Both the position numbers and the translations under genes were made by a program. DNA of 64,000 nucleotides from Wolfiporia cocos. Its lineage: Eukaryota > Basidiomycota > Agaricomycetes > Polyporales > Phaeolaceae. The notes beneath the pieces are model-generated. The model made no database searches. It was not told the DNA's origin and was given only the letters and a program-made list of their open reading frames with translations. Numbering within the stretch: position 1 is the stretch's first letter; each line of letters opens with the position of its first letter. Shown here one piece after another: positions 26,069 through 38,189 of the stretch. The stretch is from NCBI GenBank assembly GCA_029448655.1, contig JACCLO010000016.1:1-64000 (forward strand), in the 5' to 3' direction.

Positions 26069-26102
26069 TATCACACCCTCACCTACCACGGTGCAAGGGC
26101 AT

Positions 26103-27916
26103 ATGATATTTGGACCAGAATTCCCAGCACGACTGATTGAACTCTTGCCCGAGGACATTCAGGGAGTCTACAGACTCAATCAATACGAGTGGACTGACAC
26201 CATTGGAGCCTTCCGTAACCACGGAGGAATTGTTGTCATCCCCAGAGAAGATAGGGCATTGAAGTGGGTACAAGTATACCCCTCCGCAGGAACGACCGCT
26301 TGGGAAATAACGCGCGAAGCGTTTGAACGATTCGGAGAAATCCCTCCGATGTCAACAGAGACATTGACAGAAACCGAAACCATCAACAGAACCTCCAATG
26401 CCGATGGAAATACGAATCAGCCTTCGGGCGCCACAGGAATGGCAGGAATTGAGCGCATCGGAGATGATGGGAGAAATCCTGGAAACTTTACAGGAACAGA
26501 TAACAGCCAGACCAGAGAACAGGACCCTCCAGGATTTATATCTACTTTTGCACAGAGTGGGGTTGGGTCTATGGCTGGAGGAACAAACCTCTTTGGAGAA
26601 CCCCCACAGAATGCACCCGGAATGGGTAGCGGAGGAAATCCGTCTTGGATTAGCCCAAGCGGAGGAATGGGAACGACAAACCCAGAAACATGGCCTTCAG
26701 GCCTATTTGGACGAACCTCCGCAGATACAAGCGGAGGAGGACTGGGAGGAAACTTCGGACTCGGAGGAGGAACTCCCGCGAACCCCGGAGGAGGAAACCC
26801 TGGAGGAAACCCAGGGAACCCCGGAGGAAACCCAGGAAACCCGGGTGGAGGATACCCGGGAGGAGGAGGACCCCCAGAAGGGCCTCCACCACCAAATGTA
26901 CCGCAGCCTCCACCTCCGGCGCCGAACCCATACTATCGACCCCCGATGATAAAGATCAACCCCCCAGACGTATTTGACGGGGAACGATCTGACATGCAGA
27001 ACTTCATAAACCAGTGCAATTCCTGGTTTACGATGTACGAAACGTCGTTCCAAAATGACGTCCAGAGAGTGATCTTTATCCTCTCTTATATTATATTTCG
27101 AACAAAGGAAAAACGGGTCAATGGAAACAGAATTACCACCGGGTCTATACGAACCCCCAGACGAAATGATTCTTCCCGCCTAGTCTCGCACAGTTTGATG
27201 CAGACTTCCAGAAAGCCTTCGGAGCCATCGAAGAAGTACAAAAAGCGCGGAAGAAAATCTTGGACGTAACCCAAGATAGAAAAGACATCGATGACTACAT
27301 CACCGAGTTCAATAACTTGGCCGGGAAGGCCCAGTACGATCGATACAGCGCGGACGGAAACGCGCTGCTCATAACCCTCTTCGAGAAAGGGTTACCCGAA
27401 CATATGACCCGATACATCATCGGTGTTCGACCGCTACCAGCAACCATCGATGAATGGCAGTCTGCTGCCTCGTACTATGAAAACACGTACAAGATATTCT
27501 TGAAACGTGATAAGACGTTTATCAAGAAAAAGGCCTGGCAAGCCACGAACCAGAATAATGGACGCACTAGTGCGCCACAGCCCACGACATCGAAAGATCC
27601 AAATGCCATGGATATAGATCGAATGACCACCCAGGAAAGGGATGATCATATCAAGAAGGGCAAGTGTTTCACCTGCCATCAGCCAGGGCATATGTCACGA
27701 GACTGCCCAAAGAAACCAAGGAAGCCAACACGCCCTAGGCGGACTACCCGAAAGACCGAAGAAGAAGAAGCCGAGCAGGAAGCTCGCATTGAAGAAGTCT
27801 CTGAGGAAGAGACTGAGTATATCACTGCGAACAGAGCAGTTACAGCAATCAGAGCTCTGAAAGCCAAGAACCCCGAGCTTCTAGCACAGCTCGTAGAAGA
27901 ACAGGATTTTGCCTAG
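26103..27916 (+). CDS. element 1 Gag, frameshifted
   Basis: Structural protein of the virus-like particle. First ATG at 26103. An N-terminal region of about 100 residues is followed by a Gly/Pro/Asn-rich stretch (about 26740-26930, repeated GGNPGN-type units), then a capsid-like domain from [17 protein letters not shown] (about 26970). At about 27086-27095 an extra five bases (TATTA-type duplication) shift the frame, and a TGA at about 27166 stands where TGG is expected. From about 27175 the frame is open again ([18 protein letters not shown]). A CCHC knuckle, [14 protein letters not shown], lies at about 27664-27705. The C-terminus is rich in Glu and ends at TAG 27914. Pol lies in the -1 frame, and the TTTT run at 27907-27910 is a plausible shift site. 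Confidence 0.85.
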
Positions 27917-30900
27917 GAGGGAAGCCCACGGTCTTACCCTCTGAGAAAGCAGCGCATGTAATTACCTCGTTCGAGAAGAATCGATCCCTCTTCATCCCGG
28001 TAATCATGACGCTGGCAAAACCCGTGAAATGCAATGCATTAATCGACTCAGGAGCAATGTCGAACCTAATCCACAGCAGAGTGGTAGAAAAGTACAAAGT
28101 GCCCACGCAACCCTTAAAGAACCCGATCATTGTCAAGAACGTTGACGGGACAGAAAACAAGGACGGGCGAATAGATCGAGAAGCCACCATACTCCTACGA
28201 TACCCAAAAACCCAGAAAACACGAAAAGTCCGATTCCTGGTAGGATCAATCGGCACGGAAAACATGATCCTAGGGTATGGGTGGCTGAAAGACGAAAACC
28301 CCACGATCGACTGGAAGGACCAGACGTTTGATGTACGATCAGTACTAGGGGCAGAAGAAGGAAAACAAGAAACCACAATCCGTATGGATACGGTGGAAAT
28401 GGTAGTTTCCCCAGAAGGAAAAATTCCAACAAGGGGAACCCAAGAAGCTGCGGGATACGACCTTTATGCCGCAGAAGAAACCGAGATCCCAGCAGGGGGA
28501 TGGAAACTTATCCCCACGGGGGTAAAAATGAAGATCCCAAAAGGATCGTATGGGAGGTTGGCCGGACGATCAGGCAACACCCTCAGACACGGATTGGTAG
28601 TACAAGCCGGAGTCATAGACTCGGACTACCGAGGGGACGTTGGGGCCATTATCTTCAATTACTCAGACAAAGCACATAGGATTATCCCGGGCATGCGAAT
28701 AGCCCAAATAATATTCGAACGGCACCTAACCCCCGATATTGTAGAAGTTGAAACCCTGGACAAAACAGAAAGAGGGGAGAAGGGCTTCGGATCCACGGAC
28801 CCGCCAGAAGAAACAGCGCAACGGCTCTATACCCCCGAAGAGTACGAAGCGATCCGACGCTTTGCAAAGGATAACCCTAAAATCATAGGAAAGAAGGGGG
28901 AAACAAGGAGGAAATTCAGGACAAAGATGCAAATCATTAATGCTGTCCGGAAAGCATTAACGAAATCCCAAGAATTCGCACAAAAAACCCGCGAACCAGA
29001 AAGGACGATTGAAGAGATGGTCCCGAAACACCTCTTGGACTTCGCCAAAGTATTCAGCAAGGAATCCGCAGCGGCGTTCCCCCCATCGAGACCCTGGGAC
29101 CACACCATCGAATTAAAACCCGACTTTGTGCCAAGAGACTGCAAAGTCTATGCGCTGTCACCAAAAGAGCAGCAGGCGCTGGATGAATTTCTGAAAGAAA
29201 ACCTGGCCAAGGGATTCATAGTCCCTTCGAAATCCCTGATGGCGTCGCCTTTCTTTTTCGTCCCAAAGAAAGACGACGGCCTATGACCATGCCAGGATTA
29301 TCGATACCTGAACGAATGGACGATAAAAAACGTCTATCCCCTGCCACTTATCTCGGAACTCCTGGAAAGACTAAAAGGAGCAAGGATCTTTATGAAGATG
29401 GACCTTAGAGCGGGATACAACAACGTTCGGATCAAAGAAGGAGACCAGTGGAAGGCAGCCTTCAAAACAAACCGAGGGTTATATGAGCCCACGGTCATGT
29501 TTTTCGGATTATGCAACGCGCCAGGGACTTTTCAAGCAATGATGAATGAAATCCTAAAGGAGGAAATCCTCGAAGGATGGGTGCTTGTCTACATGGACGA
29601 CATCCTCATTTTCTCAGAAGACGAGAAAACGCACAAAGAACGAGAACAGCGAGTTCTCCAGAGATTGGTGGATAACCACCTCTTTGTGAAACCCGAAAAA
29701 TGCGCCTTCGGTGTCGACAGAGTCGAATTTCTGGGGCTAGTCATCACCCCAGGAAATATCCAGATGGACCCAGCGAAACTCAACGGGATTAAAGAATGGT
29801 CAACTCCCCGGAATCTCAAGGAAGTCAGATCCTTCCTAGGATTTGCGAACTTCTATCAGAAATTCATAGATCACTACTCAACGCACACCCGACCCCTGGT
29901 AGACCTCACGAAAACGGTCACAGGGACAGGGTTCCAGTGGACGGATAAAGAACAGAAAGCGTTCGACTTCATGAAGCAGGCATTCACGACGGCGCCTGCA
30001 CTAGGAACACCAGACAAGGAGAAACCATTCATCCTCGAAACAGACGCATCTCAGTTCGCCACCGGAGCAGTGCTGAAACAGATAGATGAAACGGGGCGCG
30101 AACAGCCGGTGGGATATCTCTCACAATCCCTGACAGCAGCAGAGCGGAACTACGAAATCTACGATCGCGAACTACTCGGAATAGTCCGAGCATTAGAAGA
30201 ATGGCGGCACCTGTTAGAAGGAGCACCGCATCGGATCTTGATCCGAAGTGATCACCAGAACCTGACGTACTGGAGAAGCCCACAGCACCTAAATCGGCGA
30301 CAAGCGAGATGGCACCTATTCCTTTCGCAATTTGACCTGAAGTTACAGTACGTCCCCGGAAGGAAACTGGTCATGGCCGACACGCTCTCTAAGTTGTACC
30401 ACCTTGACGAAAGCAACGAAGACAACGAGGGAATAACCATGATTCCAGACGAGCTCGTAGTCCATGCGATCCAGATCCCGATCATTGATCGAATCAAAAG
30501 CGCCAACGATCGAGATGAATCTGCGGAACAGGCGATCCGCGCCCTAGAAGGCACAGACGAATTCCCCACGAGAACCGCCGCAGATGATTGGCAGCAAACG
30601 GATGGAATACTGCTCTACAAGGGCAGGATGTACGTGCCGAAAGATGAGGGTCTCCGACGGGACGTCATCTCAAAATACCACGATTCTATCCCGGCCGGAC
30701 ACCCTGGGATCTGGGGAACGACGGTACAAGTCACAACCCACTTTTGGTGGCCTGACATGAGAACAATGATAGCGGAATATGTCCGGGGCTGTGCAATCTG
30801 TCAACAGATGAAACCTGATCGAAATCTGATTAAACCCCCACTACAACCAATACCGACGCGGGAGGACGCCCTCCCCTTCTCACAATGCTCGGTCGATTTT

Positions 30901-33057
30901 GTCACCGATCTGCCAAGAGTGGGAAAATATGACTCGATGATGGTGATCATCGACCATGGCCTATCCAAGGCAATCTCTCTCACCCCGTGCGACAAAACAA
31001 TCACTAGCGAAGGGGCGGTGGAGATATTCCACCAAAAGATCTACTCGCTATATGGCATCCCCCGAAAGATCATTTCAGACAGAGGACCGCAGTTTGCATC
31101 GAAGCTCTTCAAGGAATTATGCAAATTGCAGGGGACAGAATCGGCGATGAGTACAGCATACCACCCCCAGACAGACGGACAAACAGAAAGGATGAACCAA
31201 CAGATCGAAGTATACCTTCGCATCTATTGCATGAATGACCCTCTCCAATGGGTACAATGACTACCCGACGTCGAATTTGCGCACAACACCAGACGAACCG
31301 AAAACCGGCCCGCGCCACTTGAAATAATCCTAGGATATGTCCCGAGAGGATTCCCAGACTATGACAGAGTAGGGAACGTCCCGGCAGCAGTTGACAGGAT
31401 CAAGAAAATCAAGGAGGCGCGAAAGATGGCATTCATCGCACATGAACTAGCCCAGAAAAGAATGGCGGGACGTTTCCTCCGAGAATTACCCCGGCTTGAG
31501 AAAGGGGACAAGGTCTGGCTTGATGCGAGGAACTTGACGATACCGTATGAATCAAACAAGTTAGCACCAAGAAGAGAAGGACCCTTCACCATCATGGAAA
31601 AGATGGGGCCCACGACCTACCGACTACAGCTACCGACGAGCTGGAGAATTCACCCTGTCTTCCACGCCGCATTACTGAAACCATTCAAAGAAACGAGGGT
31701 GCACGGACCCAATTATCTACGGCCGCCACCTGATATCATCAAGGGACAAGAAGAGTACGAAGTCGAAGCCATCCTGGCTGACAGATGGCAAGGAAAGAAG
31801 CACCAGTACTTCGTCAAATGGAAAGGCTATGCCACAGCCGATAATTCTTGGGAAGACGAGAGAAATCTGGAGCATTCCAAAGAGCTGATAAAAGGCTACC
31901 ACAGGATGCGAGTCAGAACAACCCCGACACTCGAGAGCAGAACAGTAATAGTATGTCGACGACTCGCCACCAGCTCCCCCGTCGCACCACGACCCCCGGT
32001 GACGCAGACCGACGAGAAGGCCGGCCGAGAGGTACGCCACCAAGAAGGTACTCCCCCCAGCACCTGCAGATCAGACACGCCCTCCTCTGGTACAGGGCCG
32101 AGGGACCTTTTGCTGGCCGAGCCAATGGCTGGTCGGCCCTCTTCGACATCGCGCAGGACCTCACCCACGTATACAGCTCATACCAGAACGTCACCGAGGA
32201 CCTCGTCCGAATGGAGGGGCAGATCAGGGCGCAGAGAGAGGGACTCGAACTACTCACCGATAGACTTATCGACAGATTGGCTGCCACCACAACAGCCCGA
32301 CTACGACACGCGCTCAACGACTTCGAGGATTGCGAGCACGTTGCTCCCAATCGACCCGAATACATACCACAACCCGCCCGCTTTTTCACCACCGACGAAC
32401 GACGCCGAGTTGCAAGGCCGTTTGATTTTATGGAATGCGATTGAATACTATTTCCACTGCCTACCGAGACTCAGAGGGCCCGCCGAACAGGAGTTAGAGA
32501 CCCGACACCACGTATTCCTGGTATGGGAGGCGACGGGAGACGTGAACCACCTGCATGCCCGACGAACCCTAGGGCTACCCCAGCGCGACAGCGAAGAGCA
32601 AATAGCACGCCACCTATTCGACGATCTCCTTCGGTGCAGAGCATTACCCGCGAGGAGTTTGAGCGAGGTGCGAGGGAGCACGAACGAGACACCGCCTCCC
32701 TACCCACATGGGCAGCACGGAACCTTCACCGAGCCGCACACCACTGGAGATACCGACACAACGAATATCTCCGCGATATCCCTTCCCTACGGGTACCAGC
32801 GAGGCCCTCACCCGAGCAGCCGTGTCGACAATGTGGTTCCGCTAACCACTGGATCCTCGACTGTCCCGACTATATTTGCCGAGCTTGTGGGCTCAATCAA
32901 CCAGGTCATCGGCAGAATGAGTGCCGCCAACACTTCGTATGGTGAACTCCTACGACCCCGTCCCTCAGCGGGAACGGCGACATCTACAACGAACAGGACG
33001 CCGAGGCACTCTGAAAGGGGGAATTTGGAGAATCCGTCGAGGCCGACGAATGCCTAG
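27904..33057 (+). CDS. element 1 Pol: PR-dUTPase-RT-RH-INT-chromodomain
   Basis: One frame stays open from about 27904 to 33057 except for TGA stops at 29284 and 31258. Protease: LIDSGAMSN (about 28040). dUTPase (about 28435-28800) with all five motifs: [39 protein letters not shown] and GEKGFGST. Reverse transcriptase with YMDDI (about 29590). RNase H with [10 protein letters not shown] (about 30037). Integrase with the HHCC zinc site (HPG..., CAICQQM, about 30690-30810) and catalytic Asp (SVDFVTD), Asp (SDRGPQF) and Glu (GQTERMNQQ). Chromodomain about 31755-31915 ([16 protein letters not shown]). A Pro/Ser/Thr-rich tail of about 380 residues follows in the same frame. The stops sit where CGA and TGG codons are expected, so both look like C-to-T type changes. 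Confidence 0.93.
31953..32945 (+). CDS. element 1 extra reading frame with two zinc knuckles
   Basis: Overlaps the Pol tail in another frame. From the ATG at 31953 a basic N-terminus leads to a helical segment ([31 protein letters not shown]). A TGA interrupts at 32442. The same frame is then open to 32945 and ends with [14 protein letters not shown] (CX2CX4HX4C) and [16 protein letters not shown] (CX2CX6HX4C), nucleic-acid-binding knuckles. Between about 32400 and 32640 the Pol frame looks more protein-like ([24 protein letters not shown]), so this product may have used both frames originally or two compensating shifts may have occurred. Position after integrase is where some Ty3/gypsy elements carry env-like or other extra frames; no transmembrane segment is seen. 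Function unknown. Confidence 0.5.
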
Positions 33058-33068
33058 AGAGGGGCTGA

Positions 33069-33779
33069 TGTTACGGTTATTTTGATTTTTCGAATAGAGA
33101 CAGAACTCACCACCGGGCGAATACGATACAGGGACTTGTTGTGCAACCAACCCCCTGGCTACTCGTGACTCTACTGGGCGTATCCCCAGTTGTACTAGCA
33201 TGTAGGGTGCGTTTCACTTTTGGCAGATCCAACTCTGCCACCATTTCATCTTTATCACCTCGTAGCTGATAGATGGCGTTCAACCGCCATCTTCATTCCT
33301 ATCTATCATTTCAGATATATCACTCCGTACTTATCAAACGTTTGGTACTATAGCGTAGATAGTAGCGGTGACATCTGGGATGGACTTGACCCCTAAAACC
33401 TAGCATAGTATATAAACTCATGTACTTACTGTCGAAGCTCTTCAGCTCGACCTTGTTGTACAAACAAGAAGTCTTATACTCGTTCTCAAACGTAGGAAAC
33501 TACGCTCAGTATTTCTCACTCGAGCAACCGAACGACTAAGTCCTCGAAGTGCACACTGACTTCTCGGACTTAGGTGAGTCTTATATTCTATTAGACTCGC
33601 ACCTGAACCAGATTACATCCTCTAACGCGCATTGGATATTAAACGATCTCCTAGAAACTTCATCTAGGACTTGAAGGCATCTAACGAGTATTTGCCTTGC
33701 ACACGGCTACACGCCTACGTGCAGAAGAACGATCTATATTCGCGACTCGAATATACGAACGGGTATTCGACCCGTAACA
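33069..33779 (+). repeat. 3' LTR of element 1 (family A)
   Basis: 711 bp, same ends as the 5' LTR; about three transitions separate the two. A short purine run, GAGAGGGG, lies a few bases upstream at about 33057. Confidence 0.93.
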
Positions 33780-33784
33780 TTATA

Positions 33785-34873
33785 CACAAACCATCCCGGG
33801 CACTAGCCACCAGCATCACCAGCCATGCCTAGAACCCTAGTCCCAAAACCACCAGTCCAACCGTCCCGGACCAAAGCCCAGTCATGAAGCCACACAAGTA
33901 TGGTGGAGCATGATGAACCAGCTCACCAACACCAGCCCAACTCGTCACACCATGGCAGAACCACTCGAGACTCCCAGCTAGGACCATTAGGAACATGTCC
34001 ACCCAACCAACCATCTCCAACACCTCCCGTCTCTAACGAACCACGGTCATTACCGACCATGGACTACACGCCATTACTGGCACAGACTATGTACAGTACG
34101 AACCACAGCCTATGGAGGCTCTAAACCCACTGCACACCCTAGTCTACAAGGAATGCCAACCATGGGCAGTACCTATGACATCACCAATCGCAGCCAATCA
34201 CGCTCGAGATCACCCTACGTCACCCAAGGCCATTACCGGCCAGTCCTCAATCACTAGCTACATCACCGATCACGGACTGTTAAACCCACCATTACTGGCA
34301 TTGGCCCCGATAATGCTAGGAACCCTGATCGACGGACTTTATGAACTGCCATTACTGGCAGAACCCCCAATTGACGAGAACCACCAATTGAGCCCTACAG
34401 ATTGGTAAACCACTCCAATCTGGGCAGCACCCGCTATGTTGCCATGGACATCCCATGCCCCTTAGCTGTACCAGTGCCCCGATGCCATTACAGGCCACGT
34501 AGCACTTAGATTAGGTCAGCGCTGACACCCTATGGGCTGCACACCATAACATGTACAAATAGTATAGTCTATATAATGGGCCGACAGTCAAGGTAGCACC
34601 TCAGACTTGTCTTGGCCTCTTCAGCCTGAGATGCCCTGGACCAGAAAGGTGCCTTTGTGTGAGCCCCCTTCCCCCAGGTGTGTGTCTTAGGTTGTAGCAT
34701 GTGTCAAGATTAGACTATGGACAACCAATAACATACAGTACTTACATCAAACCCCTCCCCTGCCTGAGTTCATAGCAAGCCATCCTGGCCAGTTGGTGGT
34801 GCTTTGCTTGGTGAAGAGAGGATCTATGAAACAGGTCTTGGTGAGTCATCATGATTGTATCAACGGGCGGAAC
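33785..34873. other. non-coding stretch with dispersed CCATTACTGGC motifs
   Basis: No gene recognised. At least six imperfect copies of CCATTAC(C/T)GGC occur between about 34045 and 34495, irregularly spaced, inside Pro/Ser/Thr-like low-complexity text. The 98-codon frame at 34112-34408 simply follows these repeats. Confidence 0.5.
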
Positions 34874-35360
34874 TATTACGGATTGAATATCCGTTCAGCT
34901 TCGGTAACCTGGGCGAGTTACTTAGTGAGTTGAGCAGTGCACTGCTTGTCGAACTCTGGGGTTGGTACTGGAGAGTCAGAGCCTTGATATATATATAAGT
35001 GAGGACTTAGTTTCCTAAGTTTGAGAATGACAAGGCCACTAAAACCTTAGAGCGAACTGAGGGGAGCGAAGTGGCTAAATGCCAAGTTCAGACTGGGGTT
35101 ACCAGCTGAACGAGGCCTGCTATTATCCTGCTAGGCTGTTTATATGTGTTTGTACTATAATGGCCATATATGGTAACTAGGGAGTCTGGGGCATGACTAG
35201 GGTAGGGGTCTAAGCCAGACTCTGAAATGTAGAAGCATAGTGTAATATGAAATACATAGTGGCCTTCATGACTGTGTGAGAACAGAGTCATGTGTTATTA
35301 TCAAGGTGTGGCCTGGGTTCTTCCAGTGTATGATCTGGGTGTGGCTAGGCACAGGGACTC
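34874..35360 (-). mobile_element. degenerate family B LTR
   Basis: Starts TATTACGGATTGAATATCCG, matching the start of the family B LTR at 24523 with one change in the TG terminus, and stays alignable for at least 200 bp. The other end is unclear because it meets the family A fragment at 35361. Confidence 0.6.
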
Positions 35361-35436
35361 TGTTACGGGTTGTATACCTGTTCGTATATTCGGTACGCGA
35401 ATATAAATTGTTCTTCTACATGTAGTCCAGAGGACG

Positions 35437-36026
35437 TGTCACAGACTTACCTGTCTGTGCGACCCTGGACTCAGGGGAACCCTCACAAGCCTGTGTAGAC
35501 GTGAGCCAGCGGCCACGACGAACTCATACGGCCAACCCTAGGTGAACTCATAAGTCCATCCCGAGGGTGCTCAGCCACCTAAGGCCCCGCAGCCGTCGAA
35601 GTCGCCGACCTTCAGACTAGGCAGACAAGATGAGGCCCCGGGCCAGCAGCAACACAAACAGATTGTAAGAAAGGAGCTTTACGCTCATTGACGAGAATCC
35701 TAAAGATGGGGCTGTAAGGCCGCCATCTTGTCGTATATATACATGTGTGCGCGTAGTAACTACGAGCCCAGCCCTAAAGTAATGGTCCGTGCGCATTATC
35801 TACAGGGCACATGACAAGTAACGCTACATGTAACTATGTGACCATGAGTGACCGTATGAGGAGGCGCGCGCTACCCTACAGCGCTAACCGATGCAGTCAG
35901 GTGATCTATATGCTCGAGAACTAACGTGAGACAAAGCGTTAGTGTAGCGGAGCGGCGTACGCCTAGCGCCGCCCATACAGCTAACGTGAGTGGAGTCAGG
36001 TACCCCCCCAGGGTATAACCGTGACA
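35437..36026 (-). repeat. 3' LTR of element 3 (family D)
   Basis: 590 bp, no difference seen from 36735-37324. Adjoined by the polypurine tract. Confidence 0.9.
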
Positions 36027-36721
36027 TTACCCCCCCTCTCGAAAAACGTCGTCTCTGACGTTCTATCTGGAAGACTACGACACTCACTTCCTTGGTTTCA
36101 TGTTTAACCCACGGCCCATTCCTTCTTCGCGGAAGATGGGGAGCCCCCGAGGGCGCGGTCCGTCCGCCGGTGGTGGAGTGAAGGGGTCGCTTTCGGTATC
36201 GGTTCGGTATTCGTCGCTAAGGTTACTGGGTTATTTTTTAAATGGGGTCCCCGTCGTCCCCGTGTACCTCCGCTTGCCTACTCGCGTACCCGTCGTATTC
36301 GATAGTCGGTCGTATCTTGATATAATCTGTCCTTCGTGACCGTCGGTGTGGGGTTGGAGACCCTTGCGGGTTCCTTCGCATACCCACTGGTCAAGACTTC
36401 TTGTCGCTTGCTCCTGCCGCCCAGGGATGATGGCCGTCGATGCGCTAGCCTCCGTGCTCATACTACAACCCCGCAGGGTCAGCAGACGGAAGGCGTCGAA
36501 CGCGGCTTACACCGGTCGATCCCTACTACCTAAGTTCAAGGGGGCGGACTTGCTTACTCATTCCATACGGCGGCTTTGCCTGGTGTATCACTTCGTGGGG
36601 GCTCGTAAAAGTACGGACCTCTGGTGCTTCTACCAGAGGCTGCCCCGCCGTGATGCCATGGCCACCTGTATGTAGAGAACCCTCGGCCCCAACGCAGTTG
36701 GCGTCGGAGGGGAGGTAAGAT

Positions 36722-36733
36722 ATCTTTAGGATT
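36722..36733 (-). other. element 3 self-priming primer-binding site
   Basis: Minus-strand AATCCTAAAGAT, one base inside the LTR, is the exact complement of 12 nt in the LTR (36994-37005). Same geometry as element 1. Confidence 0.7.
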
Positions 36734-36734
36734 A

Positions 36735-37324
36735 TGTCACAGACTTACCTGTCTGTGCGACCCTGGACTCAGGGGAACCCTCACAAGCCTGTGTAGACGT
36801 GAGCCAGCGGCCACGACGAACTCATACGGCCAACCCTAGGTGAACTCATAAGTCCATCCCGAGGGTGCTCAGCCACCTAAGGCCCCGCAGCCGTCGAAGT
36901 CGCCGACCTTCAGACTAGGCAGACAAGATGAGGCCCCGGGCCAGCAGCAACACAAACAGATTGTAAGAAAGGAGCTTTACGCTCATTGACGAGAATCCTA
37001 AAGATGGGGCTGTAAGGCCGCCATCTTGTCGTATATATACATGTGTGCGCGTAGTAACTACGAGCCCAGCCCTAAAGTAATGGTCCGTGCGCATTATCTA
37101 CAGGGCACATGACAAGTAACGCTACATGTAACTATGTGACCATGAGTGACCGTATGAGGAGGCGCGCGCTACCCTACAGCGCTAACCGATGCAGTCAGGT
37201 GATCTATATGCTCGAGAACTAACGTGAGACAAAGCGTTAGTGTAGCGGAGCGGCGTACGCCTAGCGCCGCCCATACAGCTAACGTGAGTGGAGTCAGGTA
37301 CCCCCCCAGGGTATAACCGTGACA
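36735..37324 (-). repeat. 5' LTR of element 3 (family D), with TATA box
   Basis: 590 bp. On the minus strand TATATATA (37039-37032) precedes by about 34 nt the block ATCTTTAGGATT (37005-36994), the predicted transcript start and primer. Confidence 0.85.
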
Positions 37325-37405
37325 GGACGAGTGTAAGGCAAATATATCTATAATAAGCCTTTGGGCCCTAAGTCAAAGACTCTAGGGATCATTCAATATC
37401 CAATA

Positions 37406-37970
37406 CAGTTGAAGACCTCATAATGCATAACCTCATAATGCATAATGCCTCATAATGCATGACCTGACCCGGTCACCGACCTCATTTGTGGGGATTTATG
37501 CATGGAATCTCATATCGCATAATGCATAAGCAATCAGGCAATTATGCATTAGTAGATCTGCCATATATAGTAATATGTATCTTATTTGAGAGCATTATGG
37601 TGCAAAATCCAAGCAAATAATCCAATTTTGGCTTGTGCAGCTCCTATTGCTGTCACAGTTCACCATTAAGTGCTTTGTCCATGTGACACACTGTGACTGC
37701 TCGAGGCTGCAGGTTGCAGAAACAGATGGCATCTCGGTGCTCATGCTGCAGCAGTTGTGCAAATTCTCTGCTCATCTTTACAAGGCTGACCTCACATCAA
37801 TGAAACAAGTAATACTATATAGATACTGGGGTACATAGCTATGTTATTTCTACGGAGTCACACTGGGTCACAGAATGTGACATCTTGTGACCAATTTGAT
37901 ATTGCATAAGACCTCATAATGTATAAAGAAATCCAGTCACCATCATTATGCATTATGAGGTCTTCAACTG
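37406..37970. mobile_element. Tc1/mariner-type TIR element (MITE), 565 bp
   Basis: Terminal inverted repeats begin CAGTTGAAGACCTCATAATG, flanked on both sides by TA (37404-37405, 37971-37972), the Tc1/mariner target. The CTCATAATGCAT block is repeated three times just inside the left end. The interior holds no transposase; the 67-codon frame at 37635 is not recognisable. It sits inside the family A LTR relic. Confidence 0.8.
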
Positions 37971-38189
37971 TACATGTTAGAGGATAATATCTATTCTGAT
38001 GCAAGTCTTATAGAGTATTTAGACTTGCCTAAGTCTGAGAAGTCAATGTGCACTTTGAGGACCTAGTCAGTTCGAGAGCTCAGTGAATACTGAGTGTAGT
38101 TTCCTACATTTGAGAATGAATATAAGACTTCTTGTTTATACAACAAGGTTGAGCTGAAGAGCCTTGACGGTAAGTACATTGGCTTATAT

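Larger units (their letters stand above)
25346..33779 (+). mobile_element. element 1: full-length Ty3/gypsy chromovirus, 8434 bp
   Basis: Two LTRs of 711 bp (25346-26056 and 33069-33779) frame gag, pol and an extra frame. The 5-bp target duplication TTATA is seen at 25341-25345 and 33780-33784. The LTRs differ at about three positions by eye, all transitions, so insertion is recent. Domain order is Gag with zinc knuckle, protease, dUTPase, reverse transcriptase, RNase H, integrase, chromodomain. Pol has two in-frame stops and gag one frameshift plus one stop, so this copy is not autonomous as read. Chromodomain and self-priming site place it with Tf1/sushi-like chromoviruses. Confidence 0.95.
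35437..37324 (-). mobile_element. element 3: short non-autonomous LTR element, 1888 bp
   Basis: Two 590-bp LTRs (35437-36026 and 36735-37324), identical by eye, enclose only 708 bp. Target duplication GGACG at 35432-35436 and 37325-37329. The interior has no recognisable protein. Orientation is minus: next to the left LTR the minus strand has a polypurine tract (GAGAGGGGGGG, 36030-36040), and next to the right LTR lies a self-priming site. Such small elements depend on enzymes of a full relative. Identical LTRs mean very recent movement. Confidence 0.9.

Noticed and set aside
31426..33057. Separate 543-codon gene
   Set aside because: It is the continuation of element 1 Pol after the second stop, in the same frame.
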